In this document: piece by piece, positions 1 through 6,179 of the stretch
Position numbering within the stretch: position 1 is the first letter of the stretch
Layout of the letters: every line of letters starts with the position of its first letter
Source of the DNA: a bacterium ADurb.Bin374
GTDB lineage: Bacteria > Riflebacteria > Ozemobacteria > Ozemobacterales > Ozemobacteraceae
Assembly: GCA_002068715.1 (NCBI GenBank)
Contig: MWAR01000221.1
Location: 1-6,207, forward strand
Length of the DNA stretch: 6,207 bases
Reading direction: 5' to 3'
The notes under the pieces: model-generated
The model's database searches: none
Told to the model about the DNA's origin: nothing
The model's input: only the letters and a program-made list of their open reading frames with translations
Made by a program: the position numbers and the translations under genes

Positions 1-87
1 GACCCTGTCGTGAATGACGTCCCACTCCCACCACGCGAATGGCGAGTGGTGCATGATGACATCGGTCAGCAACGCATCTCTATCCAT
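1..87 (-). CDS. 5' end of a probable PAS-domain sensor protein (partial, runs off the window)
   Basis: An ATG at 85-87 on the minus strand opens a frame that stays open for 29 codons to the window edge. A TGA lies two codons upstream, so translation cannot begin much earlier; the only other in-frame ATG is codon 12. The predicted start contains HHSPFAWWEWDV, a pattern typical of the beginning of a PAS_3-like sensory fold, where a proline-containing turn is followed by aromatic residues and WD. A purine-rich GGATGGA lies upstream of the ATG. It starts 34 bp after the aminotransferase stop on the same strand, so it is probably the next gene of the motA-motB transcription unit. Seen: the open frame, the ATG and the motif. 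Inferred: that it is a sensor kinase, diguanylate cyclase or similar PAS protein. The output domain lies outside the window and cannot be named. Confidence 0.6.
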   Translation of the reverse strand, partial: MDRDALLTDVIMHHSPFAWWEWDVIHDRV

Positions 88-121
88 ATATCATTCCATC
101 CGATGCGGGATTCGCGCCATA

Positions 122-1270
122 TCAGCCTACGAGCGCGTCCAGGCGCGCAAAGAATTCCTCGATCTCGTCCGGTGTGTTGTAGAAATGCGGCGAAACCCTG
201 AAGTATCCCTGGCGAGCCGAGATCTGAACGCCCACCCCGCGAAGCTTCATCGCGGTATCCGATGCCGAAACGCCTTCGATCCGGAACGATGTGATGCCCG
301 ACGTCCCGGCCGCCGATGCCGTTTCCGCCTCGGGAAGCGCAAGTTCGAAGCCACGCCGAAGCGCGCCGCGCCGCACCAGCCGCGCGTTTTCTCGCACCAG
401 ATCTGCGGCCCGATCGATCCCGAAAGAGGCCAGCACCCGCAGAGATGCATGCAGGGTATGGATGCCGAGAGCCGAGAGCGTCCCCGTTTCGAATCGCAGC
501 GCGCCTTCCTTGAAGTCGAGCCGCTGGTCGAAAAAGTCCTCCCACTGCCGCACCCCCTGCCATCCGATCAGGCCCGGCCGCAGCCGCTCCGCAAGCTCGG
601 GCCGGCAGGCGACGAAACCGATCCCCTCGCCGGCCATCAGCCATTTGTGACCGCCCCCGGCCAGAAAGTCTATCCCCGACGCCGCCATGTCGAGCGGCAG
701 AGCGCCCAGGTGCTGGATGCAGTCGACGCACAGCAATGCGCCGCGCTTTCGGCACGCGTCGGCAATCGCGGGCAGGTCGGCGACAAAGCCACTGAAAAAC
801 TGGACGGAACTGATCGACACGAGCCGCGTCCGTTCATTTATCGTATTCGCTATACTATCAACGGAAATCCGGCCCTCGACGGGCTCGACGCGCCTGAGTT
901 CGACACCCAGCCGTTCGAGGTTCATCCAGGGGTAGACGTTGGCGGGGAACTCGACGCTCGGCAAAACGACGTTGTCGCCCGACCGCCAGTCGAGACCCGA
1001 CGAGAGAATCGACAGACCTTCCGAGACGTTGCGCGTGAAGGCGATGCCGTTCGCCGGCATCCGGAGCGCGCGGGCAAGCATGCCCCGCAGCTCCTCGATC
1101 AACGCCCCGGTGCGCTCCCAGTGTTTCTCGCCTTCGATGGAAAGAGACTCGATATACCGCTCGGCCGCGTCCCGCCCGTAGGATGGCAAAGGGCCGACGG
1201 CGGCATGATTCAGGTAGATCCACTTCTCGGTGACCGGGAACAGCCGCCGGCGTTCATCGCTGTTCAGCAT
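122..1270 (-). CDS. Class V aminotransferase-fold PLP-dependent enzyme (cysteine desulfurase / isopenicillin-N-epimerase-like)
   Basis: A 382-residue fold-type I PLP enzyme, about full length for the family. Landmarks counted from the chosen start: the N-terminal YLNHAAVGPLP (19-29) that lines the substrate pocket; FTRNVSEGL (78-86), a phosphate-binding segment; VDCIQHLGA (182-190) with D183 facing the pyridine nitrogen; GGGHKW (205-210) with K209 as the Schiff-base lysine; and RVSPHFYNTPDEI (358-370), the usual C-terminal signature. The frame is open to an ATG at 1309 inside motB, but the ATG at 1270 is preferred: it lies 13 bp after the motB stop, puts the family N-terminus at the usual distance, and the 1309 ATG has no Shine-Dalgarno. 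The ribosome site for 1270 is itself weak (GGGGA far upstream), so translation may be coupled to motB. The substrate cannot be read from sequence. I see no catalytic cysteine loop that would make it an IscS/SufS-type desulfurase, so a cytosolic amino-acid lyase, epimerase or aminotransferase role is as likely. Confidence 0.9.
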   Translation of the reverse strand: MLNSDERRRLFPVTEKWIYLNHAAVGPLPSYGRDAAERYIESLSIEGEKHWERTGALIEELRGMLARALRMPANGIAFTRNVSEGLSILSSGLDWRSGDNVVLPSVEFPANVYPWMNLERLGVELRRVEPVEGRISVDSIANTINERTRLVSISSVQFFSGFVADLPAIADACRKRGALLCVDCIQHLGALPLDMAASGIDFLAGGGHKWLMAGEGIGFVACRPELAERLRPGLIGWQGVRQWEDFFDQRLDFKEGALRFETGTLSALGIHTLHASLRVLASFGIDRAADLVRENARLVRRGALRRGFELALPEAETASAAGTSGITSFRIEGVSASDTAMKLRGVGVQISARQGYFRVSPHFYNTPDEIEEFFARLDALVG

Positions 1271-1283
1271 CTGGCGGTTCCGG

Positions 1284-2054
1284 TCATTCCCCGAAGACTT
1301 CGCTCGCATCCCCGTAGAAGGGCACTTTTCGTTTCACGATGACCGAGATGTGCCGGTTCGCATAGGAGAGGGGATCGAGCTTCTCGATCAACTTCTGATC
1401 GGCGCAGCCTCGGATCTCCATGATCTGGCCCTTGGGAACGCCGTTCTGTTCGAGGAGGATACGGGCCATGTTCGCACGTTCGGTCGAGAGTTCCCAGTTC
1501 GACTCCCCGTTCGGTCCCTGGTAAGGAACGCTGTTGGTATGTCCCTCGATGGCCAGCCGGTTCGGCATGTCGCGGACGATACCCGCAAGGTGCGTCAACA
1601 TCTGCTTCACGTGAGGGGTGAACCGCTCGTTGATCGTCCCAAACAGGCTGGCCTGCTGGTTGTCGACGAGATCGATTCTGATCTCCTCCTCGTTGATGCT
1701 CATCCGGACATTCGTCGAATAGCCGGGCATGCTTTTCAGCTCGGTCTTGAGCCCCGCGATATTCTTTGCGTCCTTGAGAGGACGGGGCTTGGGCATGGAA
1801 ATCGGGTTGGTGACGTTCGGCCACGCCACGTTGAACGGCACGGGATACGTTTTCGGCTTGAAACCGTTGAAAAAGAGAAGGTCAGCCGTCGAGCTGAGCG
1901 GCGTCTTGAAAAAATCCTCGATGACTTTCTTGGAGTTCGGGTTGAGACCGATGACCCACATCACGAGGAAGAACGCCATCATGGCAGTGATGAAGTCGGC
2001 ATACGCCACCTTCCAGGCACCGCCATGATGACCGCCGCCATGCTTTCTGGCCAT
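1284..2054 (-). CDS. motB: Flagellar motor stator protein MotB
   Basis: A 256-residue stator subunit that anchors the MotA channel to peptidoglycan and carries the ion-binding residue. A His/Gly-rich N-terminus (HGGGHHGG, 5-12) leads into AWKVAYADFITAMMAFFLVM (13-32), the single transmembrane helix. D20 is the equivalent of the essential E. coli MotB D32, which binds the translocated ion. A plug and linker region follows, then an OmpA/MotB C-terminal domain (about 115-242) with IEGHTNSVPY (169-178), NWELSTERA (186-194) and NRHISVIV (233-240), which bind peptidoglycan. The helix gives no clear sodium signature, so proton use is assumed. The start is firm: AGGAGG sits 7 nt before the ATG. It begins 35 bp after motA ends. 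One small oddity is asparagine (N174) in place of the common aspartate in the GHTD motif. Confidence 0.97.
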   Translation of the reverse strand: MARKHGGGHHGGAWKVAYADFITAMMAFFLVMWVIGLNPNSKKVIEDFFKTPLSSTADLLFFNGFKPKTYPVPFNVAWPNVTNPISMPKPRPLKDAKNIAGLKTELKSMPGYSTNVRMSINEEEIRIDLVDNQQASLFGTINERFTPHVKQMLTHLAGIVRDMPNRLAIEGHTNSVPYQGPNGESNWELSTERANMARILLEQNGVPKGQIMEIRGCADQKLIEKLDPLSYANRHISVIVKRKVPFYGDASEVFGE

Positions 2055-2089
2055 GGTTATTCCTCCTGTCGTGTGCCTTCAGATCAGGC

Positions 2090-2953
2090 TCAGCCGCCCG
2101 TTCCCTTTGCGGAGAGGAACTTCTCAGTCTCCTCGAAGGTCGACCGGTACCGGGGTGGCACATGCCGTCGGGCGATTTCGATGCAGATCTTCGCGGCATA
2201 TCCGCGGGAAAACGCATCGAGAGAATACCGAATAACCGCCATGTATGCTTCCGCATCCTTGACCTGGTTTTCGAGCGCTTTCGCGATCGGGTTACAAACA
2301 CCGTAGGCAAGCAGAATGCCGAGGAACGTTCCGACGAGTGCCGCCGCCACCTTGAAGCCGATCTGCTCGAGCGGGCCGTTGATCGCCTGCATCGTGATGA
2401 CGATGCCGAGAACGGCCGCCACGATGCCGAACCCTGGCAAGCTGTCGCCCGCCGTCGCGAAAATACTCGATGGAATCAGCTCCTCTTCCGCAACGACATC
2501 GAGATCGTCGATCATGATGCGCTCGATCTCGTTGTCGGCAATACCGCCCGTCACGATCATGCGAAGCGAATCACAGATGAATTCGACCGCGTGATGGTTC
2601 GCCATGATGTTGGGGAAGCGCTTGAAGATTTCGCTGTTGGTGGGGTTGTCGATGTGGCCTTCGAGGGCGAGAATGCCTTCGCGCCTCGCCAAGTCGAACA
2701 GGGCATACAGCATTTCCATCAATTCTCGATATTTTGCCTTGTCATAGACCTTCGGTTTCAACAGGCTCATGACACCAGCCACAGCCGACTTCACTCCGCC
2801 GAATCCGCTGCCGATGACGATGGCTCCGAACATGGAGCCGCCAATGATGATGAATTCAGCGATCTGCATGAGGGGGCCGATCTTCCCGCCTGCCTCCAGA
2901 TACCCTGTTAATATGGACCCGAAGACGATCAAAAATCCGACAATGAATGGCAT
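2090..2953 (-). CDS. motA: Flagellar motor stator protein MotA
   Basis: A 287-residue inner-membrane stator subunit; with MotB it forms the ion channel that turns ion flow into torque on the rotor protein FliG. Four hydrophobic segments are visible, near residues 2-20, 32-52, 172-190 and 200-221, with a large cytoplasmic loop between the second and third. Key residues fall at the E. coli positions: R90 and E98 (the charged pair that contacts FliG) and P173 and P222 (needed for the torque stroke), the first in GDSLPGFGIVAAVLG and the second in AYGVCNPIAKAL. This is the E. coli-type, long-loop MotA rather than the shorter PomA or ExbB form. The start is supported by AAGGA 9 nt upstream of the ATG. 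It is followed by motB at 35 bp. Transcription probably starts at the sigma-28-like promoter at 3126-3152, which leaves a leader of about 165 nt. Confidence 0.97.
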   Translation of the reverse strand: MPFIVGFLIVFGSILTGYLEAGGKIGPLMQIAEFIIIGGSMFGAIVIGSGFGGVKSAVAGVMSLLKPKVYDKAKYRELMEMLYALFDLARREGILALEGHIDNPTNSEIFKRFPNIMANHHAVEFICDSLRMIVTGGIADNEIERIMIDDLDVVAEEELIPSSIFATAGDSLPGFGIVAAVLGIVITMQAINGPLEQIGFKVAAALVGTFLGILLAYGVCNPIAKALENQVKDAEAYMAVIRYSLDAFSRGYAAKICIEIARRHVPPRYRSTFEETEKFLSAKGTGG

Positions 2954-3102
2954 GCAGTCTCGTCCTTGTCTTCCAGCTTCCCGCGTTTCATACGCACGAG
3001 GGCAATTCTATCCTGTAAGGATATCGCACCCCCCGAAAACAAGTCACGCATTTCCTTCGGAGTCTTCGTCGGAATGTGCGCCCCGCTTTCAGAGTATCCC
3101 AC
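2929..3102 (-). CDS. Possible small protein encoded in the motA leader (57 codons)
   Basis: A GTG at 3100-3102 opens a frame of 57 codons that ends in TGA at 2929-2931, 25 nt inside motA in another frame; an internal ATG at 3049-3051 would give 40 residues. The predicted product is basic to neutral and soluble, with a central stretch ALVRMKRGKLEDKDE. I recognise no family. In favour: the GTG lies roughly 17 nt downstream of the start site expected from the sigma-28-like promoter, and the short overlap with motA would suit translational coupling. Against: the ribosome site is poor (GAAG near the GTG, and an AAGGA too close to the ATG), and the third-position base composition is not strongly biased. 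It may instead be untranslated leader. Confidence 0.3.
   Translation of the reverse strand: MGYSESGAHIPTKTPKEMRDLFSGGAISLQDRIALVRMKRGKLEDKDETACHSLSDF
3009..3023. repeat. Short perfect inverted repeat in the motA leader
   Basis: TATCCT-GTA-AGGATA is a perfect 6-bp inverted repeat with a 3-nt loop, about 56 nt before the motA start. In the leader RNA it would fold as a small AU-containing hairpin. No T-run follows on either strand, so it is not a rho-independent terminator. It could be a weak regulatory hairpin, a protein site or chance. Confidence 0.4.
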
Positions 3103-3125
3103 CTATACTTCGGTAAAAATCAAAA

Positions 3126-3152
3126 TTATCTGAAATACCGAACAAATCTTTA
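3126..3152 (-). promoter_or_regulatory. Sigma-28 (FliA)-like promoter for motA-motB
   Basis: On the minus strand, TAAAGATT (3145-3152), an 11-nt spacer, then TCAGATAA (3126-3133). The established FliA consensus is TAAAGTTT-N11-GCCGATAA; this site matches 13 of 16 positions with exactly the consensus spacing. Sigma-28 promoters typically drive late flagellar and motility genes, including stator genes, which is what follows here. The site lies between the stop of the CxxC-protein gene (3189) and motA, pointing at motA. The expected transcription start is about 3118-3120. Confidence 0.65.
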
Positions 3153-3188
3153 CTCCGGTGGATTGTTGCGGGCAGTCCCGGCGGCGCA

Positions 3189-3623
3189 TCACAGGCTGAG
3201 TTTTACGATTTCGGCGGAAACCTGCTCGAGCTCCATCTTCTTTTCCGCGAGGAAGCGCTCTGCATGAGCCCCGCTCCCTTTCGCGACTTCCCCCGCCCAC
3301 CACGCGATCGACGCATGCAAGCCGCGTTCGATCTCACGAAGCGCCTCGAGCGCCTGTCCGACGGTCAGCCGGCCGATCATCTCGTCGGTATACCCCTCCC
3401 CCATCCCGGCCTCGGAATCGTGATCGTGGATGAACCGGTAATATGTTCCGCACTCCTGGCAGACGCGGATCTGGTCGGCGCCATAAATTCCCGCTCCCCC
3501 GACGATGCGCAGCCTGCCAACCTCAGCAGGAAGCAGCTCCGTCCCGTGAAGCAACTCCACCTTCTGGTATTCCGGAAGGTGTTTGCAAATGGAACACGAT
3601 TTTATCCCATCATGGTCCTGCAT
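3189..3623 (-). CDS. Conserved-looking hypothetical protein with two CxxC pairs (zinc-ribbon-like)
   Basis: A 144-residue soluble protein of unknown function. CSIC (10-13) and CQEC (55-58) form two CxxC pairs 41 residues apart, suggesting one four-cysteine zinc site. The second pair continues as CGTYYRFIHDHDSE, the CGTYY pattern seen in many small uncharacterised bacterial zinc-ribbon proteins. The C-terminal half (about 85-144) is predicted helical and rich in Ala, Glu and Lys. There is no signal peptide or membrane segment. The start is firm: GAGGAG lies 8 nt before the ATG. It is on the same strand as motA but separated by 235 bp holding a separate promoter, and is divergent from the histidine kinase gene, with which it may share the 143-bp control region. 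I cannot give a function; metal binding is an inference from the cysteines. Confidence 0.8.
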   Translation of the reverse strand: MQDHDGIKSCSICKHLPEYQKVELLHGTELLPAEVGRLRIVGGAGIYGADQIRVCQECGTYYRFIHDHDSEAGMGEGYTDEMIGRLTVGQALEALREIERGLHASIAWWAGEVAKGSGAHAERFLAEKKMELEQVSAEIVKLSL

Positions 3624-3654
3624 GGACGCTTCTCCTCTCTCGAGATGGAATGCA

Positions 3655-3666
3655 ATGAATCTTCAT
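3655..3666. repeat. Short inverted repeat in the divergent control region
   Basis: ATGAA-TC-TTCAT is a perfect 5-bp inverted repeat with a 2-nt centre, 32 bp upstream of the CxxC-protein start. It is one of three small dyads in the 143 bp between the divergent genes. Such a short repeat can arise by chance. Confidence 0.3.
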
Positions 3667-3688
3667 GATATGACACAAGATGCCGATA

Positions 3689-3706
3689 CGACACCCATTC
3701 GTGTCG
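3689..3706. promoter_or_regulatory. Candidate operator: CGACAC-N6-GTGTCG dyad
   Basis: A perfect 6-bp inverted repeat with a 6-nt spacer, near the middle of the region between the divergent CxxC-protein and kinase genes. Its 18-bp size and symmetry suit a dimeric helix-turn-helix regulator that could control both genes. I did not find a convincing -35/-10 pair for either direction, so its position relative to a promoter is unknown. The binding protein is unknown. Confidence 0.4.
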
Positions 3707-3734
3707 ATTTTCCCATCCGTGAGTTTGTATGGCA

Positions 3735-3747
3735 CGATATAGTATCG
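3735..3747. repeat. Short inverted repeat just upstream of the kinase gene
   Basis: CGATA-TAG-TATCG is a perfect 5-bp inverted repeat ending 19 bp before the kinase ATG. It contains TATAGT (3738-3743), which resembles a plus-strand -10 box, but there is no matching -35 box at normal spacing. It may be a regulatory dyad over the promoter or chance. Confidence 0.3.
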
Positions 3748-3766
3748 ATGGAAATGAGACGGCACC

Positions 3767-5848
3767 ATGAATGAAGAGAATATGACGAAAGCCCGTCTTC
3801 TGCAGGAGATGCAGAAGCTTCGGCAGAGGATCTCTGAACTCGAACGGAAGCTTGACGAACCATGCGGACCGATCCCAGCGGCTGCGCAACGCCCACCCGC
3901 CCCGTCAAACCCGGATTCCGCCAAACGGCAGACGCAAATCGAAGACGACCTGAATTGCAGCAGAAAGATGCTGGAATCCGCCCTGGCGAACATGTCGGAC
4001 GCCGTTTTTATTTCCGATGCCGATGGGAATATCGTCGAGTTCAATGAAGCCTTCGCCACCTATCATCGATTCAAGAGCAAGGAAGATTGTTCGAGACGCA
4101 TTTCCGAATGTTTCAGCCGCTTCGATGCCTTCTTCGCCGATGGAACGCCGGCTTCCTCAGAACTGTGTGCAGTGCCGCGGGCACTCCGAGGTGAACGGGG
4201 CGAAAACGTCGAGTACACCCTCCGCCTTCGAAGCACCGGCGAAACCTGGACGGGAAGATACAATTTCAGTCCCATTCGCTCTCAAGACGGCCAGATCATC
4301 GGTTCAGTCGTCATCGTTCATGAGATCACCAGGGATAAACAGGTCGCGGAATTCCTGCGTGAAAGCGAACAGCGGCTGGCCTTCCACACCGACAACTCTC
4401 CGCTGGGGATCATCGAATGGGACACGAATTTCGTCGTGACCCGCTGGTCCGGCGAAGTCGAACGGATCTTCGGCTGGAACGCCGCTGAAATCCTCGGCAG
4501 AAAGCTTTTGGACCTCAACATGATCTTCGAAGACGACATTCCCCATGTTCACAGGGTTTCGGAACGCCTCACGAGCGGCCTTTCAAGGCATGTATTTTCC
4601 TGCAACCGGAATTATACGAAAGACCGGAAGATCATCATCTGCGAGTGGTACAACTCCGTCCTGCTGGACGATCACGGCAAGATGATATCGGTCTTGTCTC
4701 AGATCCTCGATATCACCGAACGGAAGCACACGGAAGATGCCTTGAGACAGGCAACCGAGGATGTCCGGGAGCTTGCGAAAAATCTCCGCGAACTCGCCGC
4801 CGATTCCATCAGAACGGAACAGCGGGAACGTCAGCGAATCGCGACACTTCTTCACGATCACGTTCAGCAACTGCTCGTCAGCGCCCAGATGCATGTCGGC
4901 CTGCTCCGGCGAAACGGGCATCATCAAAATGGCGCCACGCTCGCGATTCTCGAAAGCACGCTGAAAGAGGCCCTCACGGCGACGACCACGCTGACGATCG
5001 ACCTGTTCCCCCCCGTTCTCAGCAAGCCAGACATGACCGCCGCCTTTTCCTGGCTGGCCAGATATATGGAAGAAAAGCATTGCTTCAAAATGCATCTCGT
5101 CTCGCAAACAAAATGCGAACCGGCCACGTTCGAAGAACGGACATTTTTGTTCGAATCCGTTCGCGAGCTGATGCTGAACGTGTTGAAACATGCGGGAGTC
5201 CGAGAGGCGCGGCTGGTCATTCCCGTCGAACCCGACAACCGGTTCACGGTCGTCGTTGAGGACGACGGGCGAGGTTTCGCGCCGGATTCGATCAAACCAG
5301 GCACCAGAAAGGGGTTTGGCTTGTTTTCCATCGGAGAACGTCTTCTGCACCTCGGAGGCACGATTCTCATCGACAGCGCTCCCGGTCACGGCGCGAAGAT
5401 CACGCTCTCCATCCCGTTGAAAACCGCGGAAGCCGCCAACGGCGTTCAAAGTCCGGCGGCCGAAATGAAATTCGATCCGATCCGCGTCCTCCTGGCCGAT
5501 GATCACAAGATGGTCCGCCAGGGATTAACCAGCCTGCTCCAGGCGGAAGCCGATATCGAGGTGGTCGGGGAAGCGGAAAACGGCATCGAGGCGATCGAGA
5601 AGGCTCATCTCCTTCAGCCCGACGTCGTCATCCTCGACGTGAACATGCCCGAGATGGACGGCATCCAGGCCGTCTCCCGCATCTCGAAGGAGATGCCTGC
5701 CGTCAAGGTCATCGCCCTCTCCGTCTACAACGAGCAACATGCCGCCGATGTCATGCGCAGCGCGGGGGCCTACGAGTACATCCCCAAGGGGAGCCCCTTG
5801 GAACACCTGATCGCCACCATCCGTGCCTGCCAGCGAAACGGCATCTGA
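3767..5848 (+). CDS. Soluble PAS-PAS hybrid histidine kinase with C-terminal NarL-type receiver
   Basis: A 693-residue two-component protein with no membrane segment, so it should sense a cytoplasmic signal. Domains in order: coiled coil (about 5-30); a low-complexity linker; PAS 1 (about 68-190); PAS 2 (about 201-320), with NRNYTKDRKIIICEWYNS (280-297) and the DITERK exit motif (315-320); HisKA_3-type dimerisation helix RERQRIATLLHDHVQQLL (353-370) with H363 as the phosphoacceptor; HATPase with N-box E467/N471/H475, DDGRG (499-503) and GFGL (516-519); linker 551-571; and a receiver with acidic pocket D578/D579, phosphoacceptor D624 in VILDVNMPEMDG, S652 and K674. The kinase core is of the NarX/DegS class, whose partner is normally a separate NarL-type regulator. 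Here the receiver is fused and ends without a helix-turn-helix, so it cannot act on DNA itself. The ATG at 3767 has only a weak upstream site (GGAAATGAG); the ATG at 3782 is the alternative. The ligand is unknown. Confidence 0.95.
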   Translation: MNEENMTKARLLQEMQKLRQRISELERKLDEPCGPIPAAAQRPPAPSNPDSAKRQTQIEDDLNCSRKMLESALANMSDAVFISDADGNIVEFNEAFATYHRFKSKEDCSRRISECFSRFDAFFADGTPASSELCAVPRALRGERGENVEYTLRLRSTGETWTGRYNFSPIRSQDGQIIGSVVIVHEITRDKQVAEFLRESEQRLAFHTDNSPLGIIEWDTNFVVTRWSGEVERIFGWNAAEILGRKLLDLNMIFEDDIPHVHRVSERLTSGLSRHVFSCNRNYTKDRKIIICEWYNSVLLDDHGKMISVLSQILDITERKHTEDALRQATEDVRELAKNLRELAADSIRTEQRERQRIATLLHDHVQQLLVSAQMHVGLLRRNGHHQNGATLAILESTLKEALTATTTLTIDLFPPVLSKPDMTAAFSWLARYMEEKHCFKMHLVSQTKCEPATFEERTFLFESVRELMLNVLKHAGVREARLVIPVEPDNRFTVVVEDDGRGFAPDSIKPGTRKGFGLFSIGERLLHLGGTILIDSAPGHGAKITLSIPLKTAEAANGVQSPAAEMKFDPIRVLLADDHKMVRQGLTSLLQAEADIEVVGEAENGIEAIEKAHLLQPDVVILDVNMPEMDGIQAVSRISKEMPAVKVIALSVYNEQHAADVMRSAGAYEYIPKGSPLEHLIATIRACQRNGI

Positions 5849-5921
5849 GCTTTTTCGTGGTTCCTTCGGGCGCTGATCTCGTCCTTCCCGGCGTGATCGA
5901 TGCCCTCCGTCTGAAACGTTA

Positions 5922-6134
5922 TCACGACGCTTTTTTCAGCAGGGATGCGTGAAAGAATGCCTCCCCGGCTTCTCCGGGCTGCTCCCGGAAGAAGCGTTTG
6001 GGGGCGTGGCACACCGGGCATTCCCAGGTTTCGAGAACATCGGCGAACGATGTACAGGGGGGGACATGATGCAGGAGGTCCCCCTTCACCGGCTGATACA
6101 GATATCCGCACAGAGAACACTCGTATCCCTTCAT
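5922..6134 (-). CDS. Rubredoxin-like iron protein
   Basis: A 70-residue protein; the first 50 residues match rubredoxin, a cytosolic one-electron carrier with a single iron held by four cysteines. Ligands are C6 and C9 in CSLCGYLY and C39 and C42 in WECPVCHAPK. Both knuckles, the aromatic core (Y4, Y11, Y13, W37, F30) and the 29-residue spacing between the second and third ligands fit the family. Partners are often oxygen or peroxide reductases such as rubrerythrin, but none lies in the window. Two departures: C27 replaces the glycine of the usual PGT turn (VPPCTSF), and a tail of about 20 residues extends past the normal end of about 52. The start is supported by GAGG 8 nt upstream. The gene converges on the kinase gene across 73 bp in which I see no clear terminator hairpin. 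Confidence 0.88.
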   Translation of the reverse strand: MKGYECSLCGYLYQPVKGDLLHHVPPCTSFADVLETWECPVCHAPKRFFREQPGEAGEAFFHASLLKKAS

Positions 6135-6149
6135 TATCCGATCCTCGCC

Positions 6150-6179
6150 ATTATATATTATTATTTATATATTTTTCAA
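6150..6179 (-). promoter_or_regulatory. AT-rich promoter region upstream of the rubredoxin gene
   Basis: On the minus strand, TTGAAA (6174-6179), an 18-nt spacer and TATAAT (6150-6155) resemble a strong sigma-70 promoter within a nearly pure A/T stretch (6149-6176), unlike the GC-rich surroundings. Caveat: the start site from this pair would fall about 8 nt before the ATG, on or past the Shine-Dalgarno, so the working -10 box may be one of the TATA repeats slightly further upstream. A dyad TTTTTC-AA-GAAAAA (6172-6185) overlaps the -35 box. Confidence 0.45.

Noticed and set aside
1271..1309. Longer aminotransferase starting at the ATG at 1309
   Set aside because: It would overlap motB by 26 nt, has no Shine-Dalgarno, and adds 13 residues that do not fit the family N-terminus.
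14..1342. Long plus-strand open frame of 442 codons opposite the aminotransferase gene
   Set aside because: It mirrors the aminotransferase on the other strand, its product is Arg/Pro/His-rich without any recognisable motif, and it runs into motB sequence. It is an antisense shadow of GC-rich coding DNA.
1230..2306. Plus-strand open frame of 358 codons opposite motB and the end of motA
   Set aside because: The minus strand carries unmistakable MotB and MotA motifs; the plus frame has no family signature.
3153..3188. Possible terminator after the CxxC-protein gene
   Set aside because: A CGGG-ACTG-CCCG hairpin is present, but the stem is only 4 bp and no T-run follows on the minus strand.
4583..5506. 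Minus-strand open frame of 307 codons inside the kinase gene
   Set aside because: Antisense to the HisKA_3 and HATPase region, whose catalytic motifs are intact on the plus strand.
5849..5921. Bidirectional terminator between the convergent kinase and rubredoxin genes
   Set aside because: I found only short T-runs and weak complementarities; no GC-rich stem is followed by a T-run on either strand.
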